DNA from: Actinoplanes campanulatus
GTDB taxonomy: Bacteria > Actinomycetota > Actinomycetes > Mycobacteriales > Micromonosporaceae
Assembly (NCBI RefSeq): GCF_014647795.1
Contig: NZ_BMPW01000012.1
Coordinates: 62,001-126,000 of the forward strand
DNA length: 64,000 bases
Direction of reading: 5' to 3'
The notes under the pieces are model-generated. The model made no database searches, was not told the origin of the DNA, and saw only the letters and a program-made list of their open reading frames with translations. Below, one piece after another: positions 53,542-62,757 of the stretch (position 1 is the stretch's first letter; each line of letters begins with the position of its first letter). Position numbers and translations under genes: made by a program.

Positions 53542-54677
53542 GCGAGTACCAGTACTACGAGTTCGTGGCGCTTGACCAGGCGTTGACGGCGAAGCAGCAG
53601 GGCGAGTTGCGGGCGGTGTCGTCTCGGGGCCGGATCTCGTCGTCGGGTTTCGTCAACGACTATCAGTGGGGCGATCTGAAGGCTGATCCGGCCAAGTGGA
53701 TGGAGCGGTACTTCGACGCGCACCTCTATCTGGCGAACTGGGGCACGCGGCAGATCATGCTGCGGTTGCCGAAGACGGTGCTCGCCCCGGAGACCGTGGA
53801 GGCCTTCTGTGTGGGGGAGTCGGCCGGCTGCTGGGCGACTCGTACCCATGTGATCCTCGAACTTCGTAGCGAAAACGAAGACGGCGACGAGGAATGGTGG
53901 GACGAGGAAGGACGACTCGCGGCGATCGTGCCGGCTCGGGCGGAGCTGGCTGGCGGTGACCGGCGGCTGCTGTATCTGGCCTGGCTGCTGTGTGTGCAGA
54001 ACCGTGAGTTGGATGATGACGAGCCGGAGCCGCCGGTTCCGGCGGGGCTGGCGAAGCTGAGCGGACCGTTGCAGGCCCTGGCCCATTTCCTTCGTCTTGA
54101 TCCTGATCTGCTGGACGCGGCCGCAGCAGCGAGCCGGCCGCTGGCCGAGAAGAAGCCTTCCGCCGCCGAGTTGCGCCACTGGGTGGCGGGTCTGCCGGTG
54201 TCGGACAAGGACGAGATGCTGCTGCGGCTGCTGCGCGGCGACGCCGGATTGCTGCGGTCGGAGTTGCTGCGGCGATTCCACGGTGCGACGGACGAACCGC
54301 CTGCCGGAACGGGGCGGACCGCCGGGGACTTGCTCGCTGTCGCTGAGGAACGCTGGGCTGCACGGCAGCAGGAGAAGCGGGAGCGAGAGGCGGCTGAGCG
54401 TCAGCGTCGTGAGGAAGCCGCCGCCGCGGCTCGCCAGCAGCGCTTGGACAAGCTGGCACGCAACCCGGTCCGGGCTTGGAACCAGGTGGACGATTTGATC
54501 GCGACTAAACGTCCGAAGGACTACGACGTGGCGGTGACCCTGCTTTTGGATCTTCAGGCGCTGGCGGTACGGGAGGGCGAGATCTTCGAATTCGCGGAGC
54601 AGATGACCCGGCTGCGCGAGCGCCATGCCCGCAAGCCGAGCCTGATCGACCGTCTCGACCGGGCCCGGCTTGACTGA
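53538..54677 (+). CDS. Conserved hypothetical protein (second of an unknown pair)
   Basis: This 379-residue protein opens with MSEYQYYEFVALDQALTAKQ, a start I have seen in proteins of many bacteria but cannot assign. The first ~190 residues are compact alpha/beta; residues ~265-315 form a charged coiled coil (EERWAARQQEKREREAAERQ). It is coupled to the 104-residue protein and lies 44 nt before the primase-helicase gene, suggesting a joint role in a defence or conflict system. Confidence 0.65.
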   Translation: MSEYQYYEFVALDQALTAKQQGELRAVSSRGRISSSGFVNDYQWGDLKADPAKWMERYFDAHLYLANWGTRQIMLRLPKTVLAPETVEAFCVGESAGCWATRTHVILELRSENEDGDEEWWDEEGRLAAIVPARAELAGGDRRLLYLAWLLCVQNRELDDDEPEPPVPAGLAKLSGPLQALAHFLRLDPDLLDAAAAASRPLAEKKPSAAELRHWVAGLPVSDKDEMLLRLLRGDAGLLRSELLRRFHGATDEPPAGTGRTAGDLLAVAEERWAARQQEKREREAAERQRREEAAAAARQQRLDKLARNPVRAWNQVDDLIATKRPKDYDVAVTLLLDLQALAVREGEIFEFAEQMTRLRERHARKPSLIDRLDRARLD

Positions 54678-54721
54678 GTCGGCTGCCGGGTCCGTGGCGA
54701 CCGGCGTGTGAAGATTGGCCG

Positions 54722-57080
54722 GTGGTGTCCGTTGACGCGGTGACTGATGACGAGGTCGCTCGGCTGCGTCGTGAGCTGGAGCGGTTACGGACGGAGAACC
54801 ATCGGCTGTCGCGTCTGCTGGATCTGCGGGGCCAGGACACCACTCCAGCACCGGAGCAGCTCGCCGCGATAGCCACGCCGGGGCCGGTCACGAAGGCGTC
54901 GCCGGTGCGGGAGAAGTTGGCGTTCTACGTCAACCTGTTCCGGGGACGGCGGGATGCTTATGCGAAGCGTTGGGAGAACGACCGGCTCGGAACGGCGGGC
55001 TGGTCTCCCACGGTGGCGGGTGGCTGGCGCAAGGGGATGGACCGGCGCACGGCGGCCTATCTGCCGCTCACCCCGGAGGTCGTGGCCGCCCATCTCGTCG
55101 GTGACGTGTTCATGGGCCTGTATCCGCTGCTCACCGACAACAGCTGCCACTTCCTGGCCGCGGACTTCGACGGCAGCACTGCGATGCTCGACGCGCTGGC
55201 CTACTGCAAAGCTGCCCGAGCCACTGGTGTCCCGGCGGCTTTGGAGATCTCCCAGTCAGGGCGTGGGGCGCACGCATGGATCTTCTTCACCGACCCGATT
55301 CCCGCTGCCACGGCCCGATCGGTCGGAACGGTCCCTGTTGCATGAGGCCATGGTGCTGCGCGGCTCGATGGACCTGCGCTCGTACGATCGCCTGTTCCCG
55401 AACCAGGACGTCCTACCCGACGGAGGGCTCGGCAACCTGATCGCCGCGCCCCTGCAGGGCCGACGCCGTAAAGACGGCCTTACGCTCTTCCTTGATCTGG
55501 CGACCCTGGAGCCACACGAGGATCAGTGGACCTTCCTGTCGGTCCTCGACCGGCTCAGCCCAGGCGACGCGGAAAGAGTCGCCCGTCGCGCGAAACAGGC
55601 CGTCGTCGGCGCCGGGGTGGCGAAGATGAGCAGATCGGATGCCACCAAGGTCCACCCGCCGCTGCCAACGACGGTGCAGGCAGACCTCGCGGAGGGACTG
55701 AGTATCGACATCTCGCAACTGCCGCCGGCCGCATTGACCACGTTGAAGCACGCGGCCTCATTGGCCAATCCGAAGTTCTACGAGTTACAGCGGCTTCGCA
55801 AGTCGACCTGGGACACGCCACGGTTCCTTCGCGGGTACGACATCACGCTGGACGGTCGCCTGGTTCTACCGCGCGGATTGCGGCACGCAGTCGGACGAAT
55901 TGTTGAGGATGCCGGATCCCGATTGGTGATCACGGATACGCGGGAGGCCGGCAGGGAGATCGAGGTCGCTTTCACCGCCGAGCTGACCACCAGGCAAAGC
56001 GCCGGGGTGAGTGCGATGCTCGCCCATGACGACGGCATGCTGGTGGCTCCACCGGGCTCCGGCAAGACCGTCATGGCATGCGCGATGATCGCCGAACGCG
56101 CCACCTCGACCCTGATTCTCGTCGACCGCAAAGCATTGGCCGAACAGTGGCGATCACGCATCGAGCAGTTCCTCGGCATACGGCCGGGGCAGATCGGCGG
56201 CGGCCGGCGCAAGCTCACCGGTGTCGTGGATGTCGCGATGCTGCCCTCGCTGGCCCGGCGTGCCGACGTCGCGGACCTCATCACCGGGTACGGGCACGTG
56301 ATCGTCGACGAATGTCACCACCTTGCTGCCGCCGCGTACGACCATGCGGTCAAGCGGATCGGCGCGCAGTTCTGGCTCGGGCTCACCGCGACACCAACCC
56401 GCCGTGACGGCCTCGGGGAGCTCGTGACCTGGCAGCTCGGCCCTGTTCGGCACACCGTGAACGACGAGGACCCGGATACACTTGCCGCCATCTGGCAGGA
56501 AGAGGCGGGTCCGCGTCGCCTGTTGTTCGTGCACGAGACCCAGTTCCGGGCTGATGAGGACCTGTCGTCACCGGGCGCACTGGCGGCCGTGTACCGCTCC
56601 CTGATCGGGGATGAAGCACGAAACGCCCAGATCATCGACGATGTCGCGGCTGCCCTCGCCAAGGGGCGCAACTGTCTTGTGCTGACCCGCCGGGTCGCCC
56701 ATGTCGAGACTCTGGCTTCGCTCCTCGCGGATCGCGGATATCAAGCACTCCTGCTGCAGGGCGGCATGACCGCTTCGGATCGGCGTGGGGCAGTCGACCG
56801 GCTCGCCGAGGCGAAGGCCGGGGACGGGATCCTGGTCATCGGCACCACACCGTTCATCGGCGAGGGTTTCGACGCACCCGTACTCGACACCCTGTTCCTG
56901 GCCGGGCCCATCTCCTTCGACGGCTTGCTGATCCAATGCGCCGGCCGGGTAATCCGAGCGGCGCCCGGCAAGGACGTCGCGGAGGTGCACGACTACCACG
57001 ACCCGGCGACGCCGATCCTTGCCGTTTCGCTGCAGCGCCGTATGCCCGGCTATCGGGCGCTGGGCTTCGTCAGACCGTAG
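54722..57080 (+). pseudogene. TOTE-type archaeo-eukaryotic primase plus SF2 helicase, split by a +1 frameshift
   Basis: The intact protein would have ~785 residues: a short coiled coil (RLRRELERLRTENHRLSRLL), then the TOTE AEP primase domain (KLAFYVNLFRGRRDAYAKRW; acidic pair in FLAADFDGS; SGRGAHAWIFF), then an SF2 helicase with Walker A VAPPGSGKTVM, DECH box VIVDECHHL, LTATPTRRDG and motif VI QCAGRVIRAAPGK. Frame 1 ends at TGA 55343-55345. Removing one C from CCC at 55333-55335 restores GTVLLHEAMVLRGS and joins the frames. Either a real mutation, a sequencing error or, less likely, a programmed shift. Confidence 0.85.
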
Positions 57081-57084
57081 CGGG

Positions 57085-57113
57085 CTTTCGGATTTTTCGA
57101 ATAGCGGTATGCT
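57085..57113 (+). promoter_or_regulatory. Promoter of the HTH/PIN module (leaderless)
   Basis: TATGCT (57108-57113) lies seven bases before ATG 57120 and CTTTCG (57085-57090) is 17 nt upstream. Transcription would start at or next to the ATG, giving a leaderless mRNA; no ribosome-binding site is present. Confidence 0.4.
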
Positions 57114-57119
57114 GGTTTC

Positions 57120-57590
57120 ATGTCGAGCACCCTGCGTGAACGGACCGTTCTGCCGCCGGAAAACCCCGCCGACCTGGTGCGCTTCGCGCGGGGTATGGCC
57201 GACGCAGAGGCCCCCGCGCGAGCGAAGCTGGTGGGCCCGGACGGTTCGCAGCTCGACATCCCGGCCGAGCTCTACGAACTGCTGCGCGACGTCGTCGGTG
57301 CCCTGTCCCAGGGCATGGCCGTCTCGATCGCCCCGCACAACACGATGCTGACCACCCAAGAAGCTGCTGACCTGCTCAACATCTCACGACCCACGCTGGT
57401 CCGACTGCTCACCGACGGCGAGATCCCGCACAGCCTGCGCGGCCGGCATCGACGAGTCCTGCTGCGTGACATCCTCGACTACTCCGAGCGCACCCGCACC
57501 GAACGCCGCCGAGCCCTGGACCAGATGGCCGCCGATGCCGAGGACGACGACCTGTACGAGATCACCCTCGACTCCCCGCCGTCGAGGTGA
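57120..57590 (+). CDS. Helix-turn-helix antitoxin (excisionase-type)
   Basis: In this 156-residue protein the region MLTTQEAADLLNISRPTLVR LLTDGEIPHSLRGRHRRVLL (joined) is a MerR/excisionase-type helix-turn-helix. The first 80 residues may form the toxin-binding or dimer part and the tail is acidic. A PIN-domain gene follows 9 nt later, so this is an antitoxin with DNA-binding autoregulation. Confidence 0.85.
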   Translation: MSSTLRERTVLPPENPADLVRFARGMADAEAPARAKLVGPDGSQLDIPAELYELLRDVVGALSQGMAVSIAPHNTMLTTQEAADLLNISRPTLVRLLTDGEIPHSLRGRHRRVLLRDILDYSERTRTERRRALDQMAADAEDDDLYEITLDSPPSR

Positions 57591-57599
57591 CCGCCGGTC

Positions 57600-58166
57600 A
57601 TGGTGGCGTTCCCGGCATTCCTTGACACCTGCGTGCTCTACCCGGCCTACCTGTGCGACACGCTGCTTCGCCTCGCCGAAGCCTCCGCATACCGGCCGCT
57701 CTGGTCGGCCGACGTCTTCGCCGAACTACATCGCAACCTCACCAAGCGTGGGCTACCACCGGATCGGGTCGATCGGCGGCTCGGCCAGATGAGCCGGTCA
57801 TTCCCCGACGCCCTGGTCACTGGCTACGAGTCACTTGTCGACGGTATGACGAACCATCCGAAGGACCGGCACGTTCTGGCTGCCGCCGTACGCGCCGATG
57901 CCGAAGTCATCGTCACCTTCAACCTCAGCGACTTCCCCGAGCCGGCCCTCAAGCCCTACGACATCGCGGCAATCCACCCCGACGACTTCCTCCTCGACCA
58001 ACTCGATCTCTACCCCGGTGTGACCATGGACGTGCTTCGCCACCAAGCCGCGTCCTACCGACGAGCGCCGAACACCGTGCCGGAGGTCCTCGTCCTTCTT
58101 CAGCGCACCGGCGTGCCCAGATTCGCGGCTGAGGTACGACGCCATCTCGGCCTTCCGACTTGGTAG
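57600..58166 (+). CDS. PIN-domain toxin (PIN_3 type, 188 residues)
   Basis: PIN nuclease with D in FPAFLDTCVLYPAYLCDTLL, E in WSADVFAELHRNL, D in NHPKDRHVLAAAVRADAEVI and the final D in TFNLSDFPEPAL. The C-terminal third (PDDFLLDQLDLYPGVTMDVL) is the usual extension of this class. Paired with the upstream HTH antitoxin. Confidence 0.88.
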   Translation: MVAFPAFLDTCVLYPAYLCDTLLRLAEASAYRPLWSADVFAELHRNLTKRGLPPDRVDRRLGQMSRSFPDALVTGYESLVDGMTNHPKDRHVLAAAVRADAEVIVTFNLSDFPEPALKPYDIAAIHPDDFLLDQLDLYPGVTMDVLRHQAASYRRAPNTVPEVLVLLQRTGVPRFAAEVRRHLGLPTW

Positions 58167-58468
58167 CGCAGCCGTTCGAGGCGGCTGAAAGCGGGCGCAA
58201 ATCAGGTTAACGGGCTGGTCGAACACCCCTTGAACTGGCGAAACGTCTCGGTAATGGGTCGCCGGTGACGATGATCGGGTGGTTCGCATGGTGCAACGTC
58301 CGGCCCACCTTATTGCCAACCTGGGGCGGCCCCCAGGCCCCGCGTTACGGCGGGCCGGTCGCGGTCCGCTCTCGGCAGATGCTGGTTCTGGGTTGTTGGC
58401 GGCCAGTATTGCCGGGTGGGCTGGCCTACTGACGGAGAGTGACGGCATCTTCGATGCCTGGATTTGAT
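58167..58468. other. Intergenic region holding truncated repeat copy C
   Basis: About 300 bp with no gene. It contains repeat copy C (58230-58308) and a hairpin CCTGGGG-CGGC-CCCCAGG (58320-58337). Confidence 0.65.
58230..58308 (+). repeat. Structured interspersed repeat, truncated copy C
   Basis: Matches copies A and B from AAACGT through GGTTCGCATG (58281-58290) and CAACGTCCGGCCCAC, then diverges before the second arm of stem I. It lies after the PIN toxin, in the same orientation as A and B. Confidence 0.75.
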
Positions 58469-59428
58469 TCAGGGCTCGGTGGCGCGCCGGTATCGGGCTC
58501 CGAGTTGGCGTACGAGTTCGACTAGCTCGGCGGGCTCGGTCACGGTGAAGTCGGCGCCGAGGAGGCCGAGGTGGACGGCGAGCGCCTCGATGGTGTCCGC
58601 TCCGGTGTCCAGCAGGCAGCGGGTGTCGTCGACGGCCGTGATCGTGCCGATCGCCGGGTTGATCCGCTCGGCCAGTCGTGCGGCCGAGGTGTGTACGACC
58701 ACCTGGGCGCGGTGTCGCCACGCTGACGATGAGACGCCTCGGCGGACGCGGTCGACGGCCTCCTCGGGGAGTTCGCGAGGGGTGAACCGGGGGCCGGTGG
58801 GTGTGCGTGGGTGGAGCCGGTCCACCCGGTAGGTCCGCCAGTCCGCCCGCTCGACGTCGAACCCGACGAGGTACCACCGCCGGCCCCAGTTGACCAAGCG
58901 GTAGGGCTCGGTGTCGCGGCGGCTTTCGGAGCCGTCGTGGCTGCGGTAGTCGAAGCGCAGGCGTACGTGGTCCCGGCAGGCCGCTGCGATGGTGCTCAGC
59001 GTGTCGGCGTCGACGCGTGGACCGGTGTCGTCGCGGGGGACTGCGTCGGCGTACCGATGAAGGGTGTTGACTCTGCGCCGTAGGCGTGAGGGAAGCACCT
59101 GCTCGAGCTTCGCCAGCGCCCGCATCGACGTCTCCTCGATGCCGAGGATCGTGCCGCCGGCGGCGGTCCGTAAGCCGATCGCGACGGCGACCGCCTCCTC
59201 GTCGTCGAGCAGCAGCGGTGGCAGTGCGGCCCCGGCGCCGAGCCGGTATCCGCCGACCGCGCCGCGCGTGCCGTGCACCGGATAGCCGAGGTTGCGCAGG
59301 CGGTCCACGTCGTTGCGGACCGTTCGCGTGCTGACCGACAGGCGTTCGGCGAGTTCGGTGCCGGTCCAGTCGCGGGGGGTCTGCAGCAGGGAGAGCAGGC
59401 GCAGCAGCCGTGCCGAGGTTTCCAACAT
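58469..59428 (-). CDS. WYL-domain transcriptional regulator
   Basis: This 319-residue protein has an N-terminal HTH_11 winged helix (ELAERLSVSTRTVRNDVDRL) and a central WYL domain (YRLVNWGRRWYLVGFDVERA DWRTYRVDRL, joined) with WYLVGFD, plus a WCX-type C terminus. These proteins sense ligands or nucleic-acid ends; several regulate defence genes. It is divergent from an epoxide hydrolase gene, which is its probable target. Confidence 0.92.
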   Translation of the reverse strand: MLETSARLLRLLSLLQTPRDWTGTELAERLSVSTRTVRNDVDRLRNLGYPVHGTRGAVGGYRLGAGAALPPLLLDDEEAVAVAIGLRTAAGGTILGIEETSMRALAKLEQVLPSRLRRRVNTLHRYADAVPRDDTGPRVDADTLSTIAAACRDHVRLRFDYRSHDGSESRRDTEPYRLVNWGRRWYLVGFDVERADWRTYRVDRLHPRTPTGPRFTPRELPEEAVDRVRRGVSSSAWRHRAQVVVHTSAARLAERINPAIGTITAVDDTRCLLDTGADTIEALAVHLGLLGADFTVTEPAELVELVRQLGARYRRATEP

Positions 59429-59448
59429 TCCTGGAAGCCTGCCAGATC

Positions 59449-59471
59449 ATTAGGAACGAGCCTTGCCTAAT
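59449..59471. promoter_or_regulatory. Inverted repeat between the WYL regulator and epoxide hydrolase
   Basis: ATTAGG (59449-59454) and CCTAAT (59466-59471) flank an 11-nt spacer in a 63-bp divergent intergenic region. A candidate operator of the WYL regulator overlapping both promoters. Confidence 0.45.
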
Positions 59472-59491
59472 AGGCTCCTACGCTCGACCGC

Positions 59492-60679
59492 ATGACGAAC
59501 GACAGCACGATCACTCCCTTCCGGATCGCGATCCCGCAGGCCGAGCTCGACGATCTCCAGGAGCGTCTGGCCCGGACCCGGTGGGCCGAAGAACTGCCGG
59601 TGGGTGATGCGGCGGCGGCTCCCGGGCCGGTTCCGCCGGGTTGGGAGTACGGCGTCCCGGTCGGATACGTCAAACAGCTGGTCGAGCGCTGGCGGACCGG
59701 ATACGACTGGCGGGCCTGGGAGGCGAAGCTCAACGCACACCCGCAGTTCACCACGGAGATCGACGGTCAGAACGTCCACTTTCTGCATGTCCGGTCGCCG
59801 GAGCCGGACGCGACTCCCCTGATCCTGACCCACGGCTGGCCGACGACGGTGGTCGAGTGGCTTGACGTGATCGGCCCGCTGACCGATCCGCGGGCACACA
59901 GTGGCGACCCGGCGGACGCGTTCCACCTGGTCATTCCGTCAGTCCCGGGTTTCGGCCTGTCCGGGCCCACCCGCGAGCGCGGCTGGGACCGGTATCGGGT
60001 GGCGCGGGCCTGGGCGGAGCTGATGCGCCGGCTCGGGTACGACCGGTACGGCGCGGCCGGCAACGACGGCGGCTCACTGATCTCCCCGGAGGTCGGCCGG
60101 GCGGATCCGGAGCACGTCTGCGGTGTGCACGTGACACAGGTCTTCTCGTTCCCGTCGGGCGATCCGGCCGAGCTGGCCGGGCTCTCCGAGGAGGAACGCG
60201 GCAAGCTTGCCTTCGCGGAGTGGTTCACCCAGAACCGGGGTGCGTACGACAAGCTCCAGTCGACCGAGCCGCAGAACCTCGCGCACGCGCTGGCCGACTC
60301 GCCGGCCGGCCTGCTCGGCTGGCATGCCCAGCTGCTCGGCGGCAACCTCGATCCGGATTTCGTGCTGACCAACGTGATGATCTATTGGTTGACCAACACG
60401 GCGGCCTCGGCGGCCCGGTTCTACTACGAGGACGCGACGACGGCACCCGCGCGGCAGAAGTCGAACGGCCGCGGTACGACCGTGCCGGCGCCGACCACCG
60501 TGCCGCTCGGCCTGGCCAACTTCGCGTGGGACTACCAGTCGATCCGGACGTTCGCCGATCGCGACCACAGCGACATCGTCTCCTGGAACGTCTACGACCG
60601 GGGCAGCCACTTCGCCGCCCACGACGCACCCGACCTGCTCGCCGACGACATCCGGCGGTTCTTCCGCCAGGTCCGCTGA
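59492..60679 (+). CDS. Epoxide hydrolase (EHN N-terminal domain family)
   Basis: This 395-residue protein has an N-terminal epoxide-hydrolase domain ([25 protein letters not shown], joined) and an alpha/beta-hydrolase core ([30 protein letters not shown]). The nucleophile elbow is [11 protein letters not shown], with Asp as the nucleophile, and the catalytic His is in [16 protein letters not shown]. Microsomal-type epoxide hydrolase fold; substrate unknown. ATG 59492 used. Confidence 0.92.
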   Translation: MTNDSTITPFRIAIPQAELDDLQERLARTRWAEELPVGDAAAAPGPVPPGWEYGVPVGYVKQLVERWRTGYDWRAWEAKLNAHPQFTTEIDGQNVHFLHVRSPEPDATPLILTHGWPTTVVEWLDVIGPLTDPRAHSGDPADAFHLVIPSVPGFGLSGPTRERGWDRYRVARAWAELMRRLGYDRYGAAGNDGGSLISPEVGRADPEHVCGVHVTQVFSFPSGDPAELAGLSEEERGKLAFAEWFTQNRGAYDKLQSTEPQNLAHALADSPAGLLGWHAQLLGGNLDPDFVLTNVMIYWLTNTAASAARFYYEDATTAPARQKSNGRGTTVPAPTTVPLGLANFAWDYQSIRTFADRDHSDIVSWNVYDRGSHFAAHDAPDLLADDIRRFFRQVR

Positions 60680-60709
60680 ACACTCCTCCGCCACGAAAGG
60701 CGACACATC

Positions 60710-61553
60710 ATGTATCTCGTCATCGGTGCCACCGCCCACTTCGGACGCGAGACCGTAGAGGAGCTGGCCGCCACGAACGTGCCGGTGCGGGCGCTCACCC
60801 GTACCCCCGAAAAGGCCGCCCTCCCGGACGGCATCGACGTCGTCCGCGGTGATCTGACCCGGCCGGAGACGCTGCCGCCGGCATTCGCCGGCGTCGAGGC
60901 CGCCCTGGTGATCCTTCAGTACGGCATGGACGTGTCCCCGCTGCTGGCGGCGGCGCGCGCGGCCGGCGTACGGCGACTGGTGTTCCTCTCCTCCGGGGCG
61001 ATCGTCGCCGGGGCCGAGCCGCAGACCGACGTGATCGCCCGATACCACCGGGACGTCGAGCGGGCCATCGAGGCGTCCGGGATCGACTGGACGTTCCTGC
61101 GCCTGCTGTTCCCGGCGATCAACTCGCTGACCTTCGCGATGCAGACGCGGAGCGGAGACGTCATCCGGGCGCCGTACACCGGGGCGGCGTTCAGCGCGGT
61201 GCACGAGCGGGACGTCGCCGCGGTGGCCGCGCGGATCCTGACCAGCGGCGGGCACACCGGCCGGGTGTACGACCTGACCGGACCGGAGTCGCTCACCCAG
61301 GCCCAGCAGGTCCGCATCCTCGGCGAGACGCTCGGGCGCGCGCTCACCGTCGAGGACCTCGACCCGGCGCCTGTGCTGGAGCAGATGAGCCGGTTCATGG
61401 ACGGCGAGTTCCTGGCGGCGCTGTTTCGGCCTGATGGCGGAGGCGGTCGGCAAGCCCGCGCCGGTGAACGACACCGTCGAGCGGATCACCGGCCGGCCCG
61501 CGCGGACGTACGCGGAATGGGCCGCGGACCACCGCGCCGACTTCGGAGGCTGA
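60710..61553 (+). pseudogene. NmrA/NAD(P)-binding protein with a +1 frameshift near its end
   Basis: The protein would have ~280 residues: Rossmann start MYLVIGATAHFGRETVEELA, VRGDLTRPETLPPAFAGVEA, then RRLVFLSSGAIV. The frame runs off its normal ending at 61430. Deleting one C of the CC at 61430-61431 restores [15 protein letters not shown] and the expected C terminus [25 protein letters not shown] (joined) ending in TGA 61551-61553. About 240 residues precede the shift, so partial function is possible. Confidence 0.8.
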
Positions 61554-61555
61554 CC

Positions 61556-62671
61556 GTGCCGCGGACATGGGGACGACGGGCGTTGGGGCGGGCCCTGCTC
61601 GCTCGCCAGATGTTGCTGGAACGGGCCGATGTGACCGCCGAGGAGGCGATCACCCGCCTGGTCGGTATGCAAGCGCAGGCACCGTACGCGCCCTACTTCG
61701 GACTGTGGAGCAGGCTGCGGAGATTCGGTGTCGCTGACCTGGCGGACGGGCTCAACGACCGTCGACTGGTCCGCATCGCGCTGATGCGCAGCACCATTCA
61801 CCTGGTCACCGCCGCCGACTACCGCCTGCTGCGGCCATGGGCTCAGCCGGCCCTCGACCGCGAACTGAACACCGCGTTCAAATCGGCCCTGACCGGCTTG
61901 GACCGTGCCGCCGTGGCGGAGGCGGGCCGGGCACTGCTCGGCAGGCGGAACCTCACGCCCGGCGAACTGGGGATGGCGCTGAACGAATAGTGGCCGGATC
62001 GTGAGCCCCGCGCGCTCGCAACCGTGGTGCGCAACCTGACCCCGCTGATCCAGTTGCCGCCACGTGCGGTGTGGGGAATCGGCGGCGCCACCAGGTACGC
62101 GACGGCGGCCGACTGGGTCGGCGCCGGCCCCGACGCCGAGACGGACGGCGAACGGATCGTGCTGCGCTACCTCGCCGCGTTCGGCCCTGCCTCGATCAGC
62201 GATGTGCAGACGTGGGCCGGGCGAACCCGGCTGCGTCCCGTCCTGGACACGCTTCGCCCGCGGCTGGCGGTCTTCCGTGACGAGCACGGCGTCGAACTGT
62301 TCGACCTTCCGGAAGCGCCGCGCCCCGACGCGGACACCTACGCGCCGGTTCGGTTCCTGCCCGAGTACGACAACCTGCTCGCCTCCCACGCCGACCGCAC
62401 CCGCGTGATCTCGGAAGAGGCCCGGAAACGGGTCATGACGAGCAATGGGATGCGCGCCACGCTGCTGGTGGACGGCGAGGTGGCGGGCACGTGGAAGCTT
62501 CATCCGGGCAGGGATTCGACAGTTCTGGAGATCGACCCGTTCCGGCCGCTGACCGCGGTCCAGCGTGCCGAGGTCGAAGCCGAAGGCGGCCGCTTGCTGG
62601 AGTTCGCCGCTCCCGGTGCGACCCACCACGTACGAGACCGTGACACTCCGGCTTCCCGGCTTACCGGCTGA
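61556..62671 (+). pseudogene. AlkZ-like winged-helix protein interrupted by an in-frame TAG
   Basis: A 371-codon frame belongs to the HTH_42/AlkZ-like family (LLARQMLLERADVTAEEAIT RLVGMQAQAPYAPYFGLWSR, joined) with the QAQ motif of AlkZ-type glycosylases. Codon 145 is TAG (61988-61990). The same frame continues with WPDREPRALATVVRNLTPLI and the rest of the family's C-terminal part to 62671. A single C-to-T change in CAG is a possible origin. GTG 61556 starts it, 2 nt after the previous stop. Confidence 0.82.
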
Positions 62672-62692
62672 ACGGGATACCGCAGCGCGCGG

Positions 62693-62740
62693 GTGAGGCC
62701 GCTCAGCGAGCGCCTGGCGGAGTTCGCCAAGCGCCGCTGA
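62693..62740 (+). other. Possible 3' remnant of a gene
   Basis: GTG 62693 to TGA 62738-62740 reads VRPLSERLAEFAKRR, a helical end that looks like a protein C terminus without a gene upstream. It may be coincidence. Confidence 0.2.
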
Positions 62741-62757
62741 GCGGGTGGGTGGATCCG

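Noticed and set aside
51409-58308. Integron attC sites as explanation for the repeats between cassettes
   Set aside because: No GTTRRRY/RYYYAAC core pair could be placed, gene directions between copies are mixed, and no integrase is present.
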